Under the pieces are notes generated by a model that was not told where the DNA came from, made no database searches, and saw only the letters and a list, made by a program, of their open reading frames with translations. Below are positions 6,715 to 13,929 of a DNA stretch of 32,985 nt, one piece after another. Position 1 is the stretch's first letter, and each line of letters opens with the position of its first letter. The position numbers and the translations under genes are program-made. Where the stretch lies: contig JAJDEV010000277.1 in the NCBI GenBank assembly GCA_029259605.1, forward strand, positions 1 through 32,985, read 5' to 3'. The DNA comes from Planctomycetota bacterium (lineage in GTDB: Bacteria; Planctomycetota; UBA1135; GCA-002686595).

Positions 6715-8754
6715 TTACTGCAACCGCTCCAGTAGCACGCGGACCGTCGCCCGACTCTCAGGCCGCTCGACTCGGCATGGTGCGTAGCCTCCCCGCTCGA
6801 CAAGCAAGTAGCCGCTCCCCTCCGGAACGTGAAACGATAATTCACCTTCCACAGTGCTATCCGTAAAAAGGGTCTTTGCTCCGGCCGGATCGCCGGAGGG
6901 TATCCACGAGACCCCAACGCCGGGAACGGCTTCGCCACTCAGCGCATCCACACACTCGAGGGACGCTCGCGAGCTCGACGCAACGCGAAAACTGGCCTCG
7001 CCAGGTGCAGACAAGACCTGAGGCGCGACCCCCTCGCTCCAACGCTCCACGCCGACCTCTAGTGTGGTCGACGTCAACCCCTGCCATGGAAGCTCAATCA
7101 CGTAACGCCCACTGCCGTCTGCCTGAGAAGAATACTCCGAAACGACGTCACCATCTGTCAAGATCCGACAATCTACCTGAACTCCTTCCAACGGGCCCGT
7201 ATCAGAACTCACAGTTCCCCAACAAGATGCGGTAACGTGATCCAAAGCGATGGTCACGTCGTCAGGATGGACGCGTGCTGCGACGCGGAGCGTTTTGGAG
7301 ATCGACGGTTCTGCCTCAAGTTGCACAAAGACCTCGTGCTCGCCAAGTGCGAGTCCGTCGAGATAGAAGGCACCGTTGTCGTCCGTCCATGCCACTCGGC
7401 CTGCCGCAACCACCGAGACTTGAGCCGGAGCAGCCTCGCCATTCGAGAGAACTCGTCCCGCGATAGCCCCCCCGTCCCGCAATTCCAGCTCCAACGGACC
7501 AACTCTCGCACCATTGGCAACGTCGATTACATCTGTCAGACGGTGGCACTTGCCCGGGGAGCTCAGCTCAAGCCGAACTCGAGACGAACCACTCATTCCG
7601 CCTATGCCTGAAACCTCGAAGACGCCGGCGTCGTCCGTCCTAGCTAGAGTGCCCGTTGCTGCCCCTATGACCGAAACGTCGTAGACTTCACCTTCACCCT
7701 CCCGAACCACGAGGCGCACCGCGACAGAAGCAAGGGGCCTTCCTTCGGCATCGCGGACGCGCCCCCACACAACCGCTTCAGGAACGAGAGCGACCTCCAC
7801 GGGTGAGAGGTTGGTGGCGGCAGCCTTCACGATCGCCCAAGCACCGCAGTAACCCTCCTTCTCCAGGATGAGGCGCCCCTTCTCTCCTTCTAGCAACGGA
7901 ACGGCCGCAGCGCCATCCACGGATGTCTGTGCAACTAAGCTATCGTCGACCAAGACTTTCACGCCGCTGATTGCCTCTCCCGTCGATTTGTCCGTAACCT
8001 CAAGGATCACCTCAACCTCGCGGGGGAGGAATATATCAACAGACGCACCTGCGTCGTCGACCACACACGGATAAGGGAACGCCTGCTTGCCGTCACGCAA
8101 GACCAAGAGCAGCAGTTCCCTACCAGGGAGCTCCGAGAAGGCAAACTGGCCAGTCGCATCCGTAGTTGCGTAAGGAACCACTGGGCCTTTAAATGGGGTC
8201 ACAACGCGACCACGAATGACCACGTCCTCGGCGCCTTCGGCAAGACCATGGATTCTCCCTCTTACAATGACCCCCCTATCGAGGACCACTCGCTCGCCAC
8301 GGTTCCGCTTGATTCCGGTCACTGTTGACGCGTAGCCCGTCGCCTGAACCAGCAGGACGCATTCTCGCGGAGCACTTTCGTGGCCGAACTCGAAGCTACC
8401 TCCGACACGAGTCACGGATTCAGCGATTCTTTCGCCTCGATCGATCAAGGCAACGAGCGCACCTTCAACCCCAACCTGCTCCGGTGACACAACCACCCCC
8501 CTAAACGAAGCGTGCAACCGGGGTTGATGCGCCGCCTCCTCAATCTTGGCACCGACGACGGATGCACCGGCGGGCGTCCTCGTCGAGGGCGGACTACTTG
8601 GATGAGGTTCCTCGCGCCGAGCCTCGCTCGCGTCTGGCGCGTCCCGTACGTGATCAGGGACGGTCGACGTCCGCGACGGCCACCAGAACACGAGAGCGAG
8701 AGACGACCCCACGAGCGCGAGCAATAGCACTAAAGTAAATTGCTTCTTTCTCAC
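6715..8754 (-). CDS. Anchored protein with carboxypeptidase regulatory-like beta-sandwich repeats
   Basis: GTG 8754 is chosen because the product then starts MRKKQFTLVLLLALVGSSLA, a typical membrane anchor or signal; in-frame codons further upstream add only a charged, unlikely leader. It has 679 residues. After a Pro/Ser/Glu-rich linker come at least five repeats of about 80-100 residues of the CarboxypepD_reg/CNA-B type, recognisable by phrases such as GVVVSPEQVGVEGALVALID, GSFEFGHES, VWGRVRDAEGRPLASVAV and YVIELPWQG. These domains normally act as adhesive or structural modules; no catalytic domain is visible. It lies 25 bases after the Rossmann-protein gene and 22 bases before the nfuA-like gene, so it is probably in one operon with them. 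Function as a surface stalk is inference. Confidence 0.8.
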   Translation of the reverse strand: MRKKQFTLVLLLALVGSSLALVFWWPSRTSTVPDHVRDAPDASEARREEPHPSSPPSTRTPAGASVVGAKIEEAAHQPRLHASFRGVVVSPEQVGVEGALVALIDRGERIAESVTRVGGSFEFGHESAPRECVLLVQATGYASTVTGIKRNRGERVVLDRGVIVRGRIHGLAEGAEDVVIRGRVVTPFKGPVVPYATTDATGQFAFSELPGRELLLLVLRDGKQAFPYPCVVDDAGASVDIFLPREVEVILEVTDKSTGEAISGVKVLVDDSLVAQTSVDGAAAVPLLEGEKGRLILEKEGYCGAWAIVKAAATNLSPVEVALVPEAVVWGRVRDAEGRPLASVAVRLVVREGEGEVYDVSVIGAATGTLARTDDAGVFEVSGIGGMSGSSRVRLELSSPGKCHRLTDVIDVANGARVGPLELELRDGGAIAGRVLSNGEAAPAQVSVVAAGRVAWTDDNGAFYLDGLALGEHEVFVQLEAEPSISKTLRVAARVHPDDVTIALDHVTASCWGTVSSDTGPLEGVQVDCRILTDGDVVSEYSSQADGSGRYVIELPWQGLTSTTLEVGVERWSEGVAPQVLSAPGEASFRVASSSRASLECVDALSGEAVPGVGVSWIPSGDPAGAKTLFTDSTVEGELSFHVPEGSGYLLVERGGYAPCRVERPESRATVRVLLERLQ

Positions 8755-8779
8755 TATGACCCCAACAAGCTTCCAACTC

Positions 8780-9544
8780 CTAGGGCAGACGATCGACAGA
8801 GGAATCCGTCGACGCGCCTCCGGCCCCATCCTTACCGTATCTCGACGTAGCAAGCAAGTCGCGCCACACGGGCGGCTCGACGAATCTGTATGCAGTGAGC
8901 GCCGAACTCGACGACAGGTTCACGACGTCGACGCCGAGTTCGCCGAATAGAGGGGCGCACATATCCATTGGGCCAGCCCACTCGTCGAGCGCCCCCGACG
9001 GCGCCCGCGCCGTATACCTGTGATGATAATGCGAGCCTTTTCCTCTGACGCGCCCGTCGAAACCTATGAGCCCTATGAGCTCAAACCCTAGTATGACAGC
9101 TAATTGGACCGCTGCGTGTCCGGAATTCGAAGCGAAACTCGTCTCGGCGAACGATCGGGCGAGGCCTTGCCTGGGAGCGCTGCGTTGGTCACCCAGGGAC
9201 CAAATCGATCTCGACCGTTGGACTCTAGCCAACAGCGCGTCGCGACCCAACGGCACTTGTGTGAGCACCGGAAACGCCAGCCTCTCAAGCGCAGCAAAGT
9301 TCGCCTCTATGAAATCGGGGTCCAGTGCAACACCACCGACGAAGTGCACCACGCTTGCCGCTAGCTTCTCATCAATGCACGCGACATTCGTGCCAATGAA
9401 TGGGCATGGAGACAGCGCCTCGGCCACTTCAGGACAGACCGAGGGCCCGCCTCCGATCACAACGCACGCGCCACCCGTATACCGCCCTCGCAACGTACGG
9501 TCCAGCGCGCGCGACGACTCACTAGGCAACGTTGGACGTGGCAT
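8780..9544 (-). CDS. Rossmann-type protein resembling DUF115/MptE-like family
   Basis: ATG 9544 is preferred (AGGA eight bases upstream); it lies only eight bases after the stop of the Cys-repeat gene. The 254-residue soluble protein has a nucleotide-binding-like loop CVVIGGGPSV (27-36), FIGTNVAC, and a second signature NSGHAAVQLAVILGFELIGLIGFDG (about 140-164), followed by GSHYHH. This order (GGGPS, later SGxxA..A..LG...I.L.GFD) is shared by DUF115/MptE-like proteins and related putative phage and capsule glycosyltransferases. Those bind nucleotide-type substrates; the archaeal MptE transfers diphosphate to a pterin. Which activity applies here cannot be told from sequence. Close spacing to the Cys-repeat gene suggests that the two act together, for example with this protein modifying the repeat protein, which is inference. 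Confidence 0.55.
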   Translation of the reverse strand: MPRPTLPSESSRALDRTLRGRYTGGACVVIGGGPSVCPEVAEALSPCPFIGTNVACIDEKLAASVVHFVGGVALDPDFIEANFAALERLAFPVLTQVPLGRDALLARVQRSRSIWSLGDQRSAPRQGLARSFAETSFASNSGHAAVQLAVILGFELIGLIGFDGRVRGKGSHYHHRYTARAPSGALDEWAGPMDMCAPLFGELGVDVVNLSSSSALTAYRFVEPPVWRDLLATSRYGKDGAGGASTDSSVDRLP

Positions 9545-9552
9545 TCGACGTC

Positions 9553-10136
9553 CTACACTGCGATGTTCGCGCTCGGCGGATCGCACGTAGCATTGTTGGC
9601 AGCCTCGGCCGTACACGAGTTGGTCGCTCCTGCCGAGCAGGTGTTGGTCGTGCCTGTGAAACACTCATTGCTACCCGCTCCGGAACAAGCGTTTGTCACG
9701 CCTTCACCACCACATTGATTGGTAGTTCCGGAGTTCGAACACTCGTTCGAATTCGTGCCCGAACACGTGTTGTCGGCCCCGCCCTGGCACGAATTGGTTG
9801 CACCGCTCATACAGCCATCGGACGCTCCACCGCTACAAGCATTTGTCGCGGATGTCTTACAGACGTCTGTCGAGCCGGACCCGGTGCAGTCGTCCTGAGA
9901 CGAGCCCGAACACGTGTTACTGCTTCCGCCTCCGCCGCACTCGTTTGTACTGCCAGACTCGCACTTGTCTTGCGACACACACTCGTTGTCGGAGCCAACG
10001 CACGAGTTGACACTCTCTTCTTTACATGTGTTAGACCCGCCGCCAGAATTACAAATATTATCCTCACCCATCAGGCAGCTATTCTGAACGCCGCTGGTCT
10101 TACAGACGTTGTTCGTGCCTCCACCGCATTCATTTG
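9553..10136 (-). CDS. Cys-rich octa/nonapeptide-repeat protein, 5' end removed by ISL3 element
   Basis: The frame is open from the IS junction at about 10136 to TAG at 9553; an internal ATG at 10071 exists but the repeats already run upstream of it (NECGGG, NNVC, NSC). Over about 190 residues there are 23 cysteines at intervals of mostly 8-9 residues, in units of consensus S-G-x-[ST]-N-x-C, for example SGATNSC, GGADNTC, FTGTTNTC. Apart from Lys/Glu in the N-terminal units it consists of Gly, Ser, Thr, Asn and Cys. It ends CDPPSANIAV. Composition is AT-richer than its surroundings. The native start, any leader or signal peptide and the promoter have been lost. Possible explanations are a disulfide- or thioether-rich solenoid, a metal-binding protein or a modified-peptide precursor. 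None is established. Confidence 0.65.
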
Positions 10137-11442
10137 GGGGGCTTCAGGGTTTCGTGTGGGAGAGCGCGGCTTGACCGGCTCCCGTATCCTGCGCGAATGC
10201 GAGACCGAGACCTGTATGCGGCGATCCTTGGCCTGAAGAACCCGTGGCGCGTGACGGGCGTCGACCTGGACGCGAAGAAGGAAACGATCGAGGTGCGCGT
10301 GGAGGCGTCTGGGTCGAGCCGAATGCCGTGCCCGAAGTGCAAGCGCAAGTGCGCGCGCTACGACCACCGCACGCGACGTTGGCGACATCTCGACACGTGC
10401 CAGTACAAGACCACGGTGGTCGCCGAGGTGCCGCGCGTCGAGTGCGACGAGCACGGCGTGCTGCAAGTGACCGTGCCCTGGGGAGACCCCGGCGCACGCT
10501 TCACGTCGATCTTCGAGGCGCTGGCGATCGACTGGCTCAAGGAAGCGAACACGAGCGCCGTCGCGCGTCTCCTTCGGCTGACCTGGGATCAAGTCGACGG
10601 CATCATGCAACGCGCCGTCGAGCGTGGTCTCGCGCGCCGCAAACCGCACGAGCTGAAGCGCATCGGCATCGACGAGACGTCGTTTCAGAAACGCCACGAG
10701 TACGTCACGGTCGTGAGCGATCAAGCCTCGGGAGACGTCGTCTACGTGGCGGACGATCGCAAGGCGCAAAGCCTCGAGCCCTTCTTCGAAGAGCTCTCTC
10801 GGGCGGAACTGATGAACATCGAGTCCGTCTCGATGGACATGTGGAAGCCCTACATCTCGGTCGTGCGAAACAACGTGTGGAAGGCGGAGAGCAAGATCTG
10901 CTTCGACAAGTTTCACGTGGCGAAGCACCTCGGCGACGCGGTGGACAAGGTGCGGCGCAGCGAGAACCGTGAACTCGTCGAAGAAGGCGATCACACGCTC
11001 GTCGGCTCGAAGCACACGTGGCTGCGAAACCCGGAGAAGATGGGGCGAAGCGCCGCGGCGATGCTCGATCGACTGAAGCAGCTCGCGCTTCGAACGGCGC
11101 GCGCTTGGGCGCTCAAGGAGAACGCGATGTGCCTGTGGCACTTCGCGTCGCGGACATGGGCGCGCAAGGCGTGGAAGAGCTGGGTGTCGTGGGCGCTTCG
11201 ATCGCGCTTGGAACCGATGAAGCGCGTCGCGCGAATGGTCCGCGATCACCTCGAGGGCATCGTCAACGCGATCGTGCTGCGCGCGACGAACGCGGGAGCC
11301 GAGTCGATCAACTCCAAGATCCAACGCGTGAAGCGCATGGCTTGCGGCTACCGCAACCGCGAACGCTTCCGCAACGCGATCTACTTCCACCTCGGCGGGC
11401 TCGATCTATGCCCGCTCACCCACACGAAACCCTGAAGCCCCC
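10137..11442 (+). mobile_element. Complete ISL3-family insertion sequence
   Basis: Terminal inverted repeats at 10137-10166 and 11413-11442 are nearly perfect (29 of 30, starting GGGGGCTTCAGGG). They enclose a full-length transposase gene, whose last codons lie in the right repeat. ISL3 elements usually generate 8-bp target duplications, but here the flanks differ: the eight bases before the left end read ATTCATTT or close to it, while AGAAACTC follows the right end. The left end sits inside the Cys-repeat gene and the right end touches the terminus of IS copy 2, so one flank was probably deleted or recombined after insertion. Confidence 0.9.
10197..11435 (+). CDS. ISL3-family transposase
   Basis: ATG 10197 gives a 412-residue protein of normal length for ISL3 transposases. 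The N-terminal part holds a zinc-ribbon-like cluster (CPKCKRKC at 45-52, then C68 and C83) followed by a DNA-binding helix-turn-helix region (about 110-135). The catalytic DDE residues are best placed at D159 (IGIDETSF), D214 (VSMDMWKPY) and E369 (NAGAESINSKIQ), with the characteristic GYRNRERFRNAIYFHLGG near the end. No frameshift or internal stop is seen, so it may be active. Its promoter must lie in the 60 bases inside the left terminal repeat, unless it uses outside transcription. It catalyses cut-and-paste movement of its element. Confidence 0.95.
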   Translation: MRDRDLYAAILGLKNPWRVTGVDLDAKKETIEVRVEASGSSRMPCPKCKRKCARYDHRTRRWRHLDTCQYKTTVVAEVPRVECDEHGVLQVTVPWGDPGARFTSIFEALAIDWLKEANTSAVARLLRLTWDQVDGIMQRAVERGLARRKPHELKRIGIDETSFQKRHEYVTVVSDQASGDVVYVADDRKAQSLEPFFEELSRAELMNIESVSMDMWKPYISVVRNNVWKAESKICFDKFHVAKHLGDAVDKVRRSENRELVEEGDHTLVGSKHTWLRNPEKMGRSAAAMLDRLKQLALRTARAWALKENAMCLWHFASRTWARKAWKSWVSWALRSRLEPMKRVARMVRDHLEGIVNAIVLRATNAGAESINSKIQRVKRMACGYRNRERFRNAIYFHLGGLDLCPLTHTKP

Positions 11443-12706
11443 AGAAACTCGGCCGGGACTTAATCCGGCGTGGTTCAAGGAGTTGCTCGCGTTCACTGGG
11501 CTCGATTCCGGCCGTTGAACTCGGTGCTACGCGCCATTCCGGGCTTCGGGCAGACCGGGACTTCGGTTCTCCGGTCTCCAGCTCGGTCGCGGAGCGCGGC
11601 TCTACGCGGCGCGGCGGTAGCTCTTGAGGAGCCCGCCGAGCCTCTCGTCACAGACGACATCGCCTTCGCTGACGACGTCATCGCCATCGATGCGCTCGTT
11701 CCCAATGCCCTGATGTGGCCGGTTCTCGTGGTAGTGGGCCACGTACTCGTCGATCGCCCGTCGGAGCGCGTCCTCGCCGAACAAGATCATGCGGTCGAGA
11801 CACTCGGACTTGATCGAGCGCACGAATCGCTCGGCGTAAGCGTTCGCGTTCGGGGCCTGCAGTGGTGTTCGGATCGTCTCGATCCCAGCGTCCTCCATCA
11901 CGGTCCGGAAGCGTAGCGAGTACTTCGTGTCCCGGTCGTGGATCACGTAGCGGCAGCCCTCGAGAAACGTTCGCGCGCGCCACGTCGCCTGGCCCATGAA
12001 CCAGTCCGTCGGGTTGCGCGTGATGCCTGCGACGTGGACGCGGCGACTCTTCAGCTCGAGGAAGAAGAGGATGTAGAAGGTCGTGAGCCGCCCGCCGCTC
12101 CATGCTTCGACCGAGAAGAAGTCCGTGGCGGCGACCTGGCCCCAATGCGCCCGTAGGAACGTTCTCCACGACGACGGGCGGTCCGGCGAGGGCTTGATGC
12201 CGTTCGCCTTGAGGACGTTTGCGATCGTGCTCGGCGCGACGCGATGCCCGACCTTCCGGAGCTCGCCCTGGATCCTGCAGTAACCCCACGATGGGTTGTC
12301 ACTCGCCATGCGCACGATCAGCGCGGCGATCGCGTTCATGAGGCCGGGCCGACCGATGCGCTTCCCCGTATGCGTCCACTTCGCGGCGATCAGGCGACGG
12401 TGCCAGCGCATCAGCGTGTCGGGTGTCACGATCGTGGCGACGCGCTCGAGCGTGCGCCGCCCAAGCGTCTTGGCCTTGGCGGCGAGCCTTCGGCGCTGGT
12501 CGTCGTTCAACCGGAGCGCCCGCCCGCCCAGCTGCTCCTTCAAGACGCGGTTCTCCTCGACGAGGTAGCGAACCACGTCAGCCTGATGCCGATGGACCCA
12601 GCCGGAGGCGGTGAGGATGAGCGTCTGCAGCGGGTAGGTCTTGGCTCGCATCGGACCATCCTAGGTCCATGCGAAACAGCGGGGTGTGTCACCGAGCGAC
12701 CGAGTT
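11443..12706 (-). mobile_element. Intact insertion sequence with rve/D35E transposase (IS copy 2)
   Basis: The element runs from AACTCGGCCG at 11446 (next to the ISL3 right end) to CGACCGAGTT ending at 12706, by comparison with copy 1. The outermost bases of its left terminus (the GGGGTCC of copy 1) are missing, apparently replaced by the ISL3 end. The right end lies about ten bases before the stop codon of the HepT-like gene. The left end may therefore be unusable for transposition even though the transposase is intact. Confidence 0.75.
11602..12651 (-). CDS. Transposase, rve/D35E superfamily (IS3/IS481-like)
   Basis: A 349-residue single-frame transposase. The N-terminal 100 residues hold a basic DNA-binding region (VEENRVLKEQL, then DQRRRLAAKAKTLGR and TPDTLMRWHRRLIAAKW). 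Next comes GRPGLMNAIAALIVRMASDNPSWGY, the usual helix pair before the catalytic core. The integrase-type core has D177 (ATDFFSVE), D239 (VIHDRD) and E274 (AYAERF), with 34 residues between the last two, the D35E arrangement. The tail HYHENRPHQGIGNE is typical of rve transposases. The single frame without a programmed frameshift and the length of about 350 residues are more like IS481-type or unclassified planctomycete elements than classical two-frame IS3. It is the intact reference for two damaged relatives in this window (3401-4331 and 13525-13680). Confidence 0.9.
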   Translation of the reverse strand: MRAKTYPLQTLILTASGWVHRHQADVVRYLVEENRVLKEQLGGRALRLNDDQRRRLAAKAKTLGRRTLERVATIVTPDTLMRWHRRLIAAKWTHTGKRIGRPGLMNAIAALIVRMASDNPSWGYCRIQGELRKVGHRVAPSTIANVLKANGIKPSPDRPSSWRTFLRAHWGQVAATDFFSVEAWSGGRLTTFYILFFLELKSRRVHVAGITRNPTDWFMGQATWRARTFLEGCRYVIHDRDTKYSLRFRTVMEDAGIETIRTPLQAPNANAYAERFVRSIKSECLDRMILFGEDALRRAIDEYVAHYHENRPHQGIGNERIDGDDVVSEGDVVCDERLGGLLKSYRRAA

Positions 12707-12715
12707 CGTCCGGCG

Positions 12716-13051
12716 TCAGATCCCCAGGTCCGAGCCCAGCTCTTTTTCGAGCGTCGGGAGCTTGGACGAAACCACGTCCCACACGATGTCCGGGTCCACT
12801 TCGAAGTAGGCGTGCGCGAGCATGTCGCGCATACCCGCCATCTTGCGCCACTCGATTCCCGGAAGGCGCTCGCGCGTTTCGTCCGAGACGCGCTTGGCGG
12901 CCTCGCCGATGATCTCGAGGTTGCGGAGCACGGCGTCGAACGTTCGCTCGTCCGATTCGAGCGATTCCCGCGTCAAGCCATCGACGTACCGGAGCGCGCG
13001 CCGCGTCGCGGCCAGCATGTCCTCGAGGTAGACGCGCTCGTCACGCGGCAT
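12716..13051 (-). CDS. hepT: HepT-like HEPN ribonuclease toxin (DUF86)
   Basis: ATG 13051 is chosen because the product then begins [16 protein letters not shown], the usual start of DUF86 proteins, and GGGA lies upstream; ATG 13060 is an alternative. The 111-residue protein is all-helical in appearance and carries the HEPN catalytic motif R-x4-H-x-Y as R75, H80 and Y82 (MRDMLAHAY). HEPN proteins of this type act as RNases or as toxins whose activity is blocked by the partner nucleotidyltransferase, which modifies the tyrosine of the motif in characterised pairs. It overlaps the partner gene by 11 bases, so the two are co-translated. The motif is complete, so it should be functional. It lies between IS copy 2 and the right island boundary. 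Confidence 0.9.
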   Translation of the reverse strand: MPRDERVYLEDMLAATRRALRYVDGLTRESLESDERTFDAVLRNLEIIGEAAKRVSDETRERLPGIEWRKMAGMRDMLAHAYFEVDPDIVWDVVSSKLPTLEKELGSDLGI

Positions 13052-13337
13052 CGATCGCATCCCGGAAGAGCGCGTCGCGGAGCCTGGGCTTCACGCGATC
13101 CTCAAGGACGAGGTCAACCCGGCGGCCGAGGAGGTCCTCCAGGAAGAACCTCGCCTCCATGTAGCGGTCGAACGTCTTCCGGTCGAACTCGACCAGGAGG
13201 TCCACGTCGCTCTCGGGTGTTGCCTCGTCGCGGGCGAACGAGCCGAAGACGGACAGTCGCTGCACGCCGAGGGCATGCAGCTCGCTGCTCGCTTCCCGCA
13301 GAACGCGGAGGAGCTCGTTTCGCGTGGTCACCGTCAT
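13041..13337 (-). CDS. mntA: MntA-like minimal nucleotidyltransferase antitoxin
   Basis: A 98-residue protein starting at ATG 13337; the open frame extends much further upstream but there it reads through the antisense of a tRNA fragment and an IS scrap. Residues 32-46 read [15 protein letters not shown], matching the GSx10DxD signature of minimal nucleotidyltransferases, with D44 and D46 as metal ligands. A third carboxylate is plausibly in RRVDLVLED (D75). In type VII toxin-antitoxin pairs this enzyme adds AMP to the HEPN partner. The gene precedes and overlaps the hepT-like gene, the common order for such pairs. The ribosome-binding site is weak. The pair probably stabilises the island or contributes to phage defence, which is inference. 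Confidence 0.88.
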   Translation of the reverse strand: MTVTTRNELLRVLREASSELHALGVQRLSVFGSFARDEATPESDVDLLVEFDRKTFDRYMEARFFLEDLLGRRVDLVLEDRVKPRLRDALFRDAIDAA

Positions 13338-13437
13338 GCGTCGAGAGTACCGCGTCCGGTGGCAGGTCGCGAGTGCCTCGTCGCGGAGACCGTGAGGGCA
13401 CGCCCCGCTGCCTGCGAGGCCAGCTCTTGATCCCCGA

Positions 13438-13490
13438 GTGTCAGCTTCCCAAGCTGAATGTCGAGGGTTCGAGTCCCTTCGCCCGCTCCA
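13438..13490 (+). repeat. tRNA-Gly(CCC) 3' fragment, putative attachment site (right copy)
   Basis: Identical over 53 bp to 2573-2625 and in the same orientation, ending in CCA. The sequence upstream shows only a poor imitation of a D arm (GCTC at 13423 and GAGT at 13436) with no GG in the loop, and GCGAGGC pairs with the acceptor strand at four of seven positions. I therefore do not call a functional tRNA, although a degenerate one cannot be excluded. Sequence similarity between the two copies ends abruptly on both sides. Confidence 0.85.
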
Positions 13491-13524
13491 CTCGCCTCGC
13501 GGGAGCGAGGGCTTCACAATGTCG

Positions 13525-13680
13525 CGATCGTGGATCACGTAGCGGCAGCCCTCGAGGAACGTCCGCGCACGCCACGTGGCCTGGCCCATGAACCCGTCCG
13601 TCGGGTTGCGCGTGATCCCCGCGATGTGAACGCGGCGACTCTTCAGGGCGAGGAAGAAGAGGACGTGGAAGGTCGTCACC
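13525..13680 (-). pseudogene. Internal scrap of the rve/D35E transposase (IS copy 3)
   Basis: About 156 bases encode TTFHVLFFLALKSRRVHIAG through CRYVIHDRD, corresponding to residues about 190-240 of the intact transposase at 11602-12651, on the same strand and with only scattered differences. Both ends are missing, so this is a dead remnant. It starts about 35 bases beyond the right tRNA fragment, which places transposase debris on both sides of the island boundary. Confidence 0.85.
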
Positions 13681-13929
13681 CGCGCGTCACCACTCCCGAG
13701 ACCGAGTCGACGTAGGCGCCGCTCGCGCAACGGGCGTGTCGATCCGTGCGATTCGCCGCCCCACGCGCTGCGGTCGTCGGGGCGTAGCCCCGTGAACCCT
13801 TCGGTAAGACTCCCAGCACTCGAGCAGAAGCTCGACGCACGGCAGGAACCTTCCGCCATGATCGCGTGACGGCAGAGATCGGGATGGAGCGCCCCCGCAC
13901 CCAGAGCGCGGCTCCCGCACGGACGGAAC
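13681..13929. other. No gene recognised
   Basis: This stretch lies between the IS scrap and the AraC-type regulator. Open frames here are extensions of neighbouring frames with arbitrary composition. I see no clear promoter, hairpin or repeat. It must contain the promoter of the regulator gene. Confidence 0.5.

Noticed and set aside
9590..10136. A CRISPR-like array, because of regularly spaced similar short sequences
   Set aside because: The period is 24-27 bases without distinct repeat and spacer parts; the regularity is explained by coding for the Cys-containing peptide repeats.
9532..10236. A 234-codon plus-strand frame opposite the Cys-repeat gene
   Set aside because: It is the mirror of a repetitive gene and therefore looks regular; the minus strand shows consistent [ST]NxC units and a tight junction with the downstream gene.
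10071..11390. A 439-codon minus-strand frame opposite the ISL3 transposase
   Set aside because: His/Arg/Val-rich composition typical of the antisense of a high-GC gene; the plus strand carries a full transposase with all motifs.
13414..13490. A complete tRNA-Gly at the right repeat
   Set aside because: The upstream bases give only four of seven acceptor pairs and a D loop without GG, so only the 3' fragment is supported.
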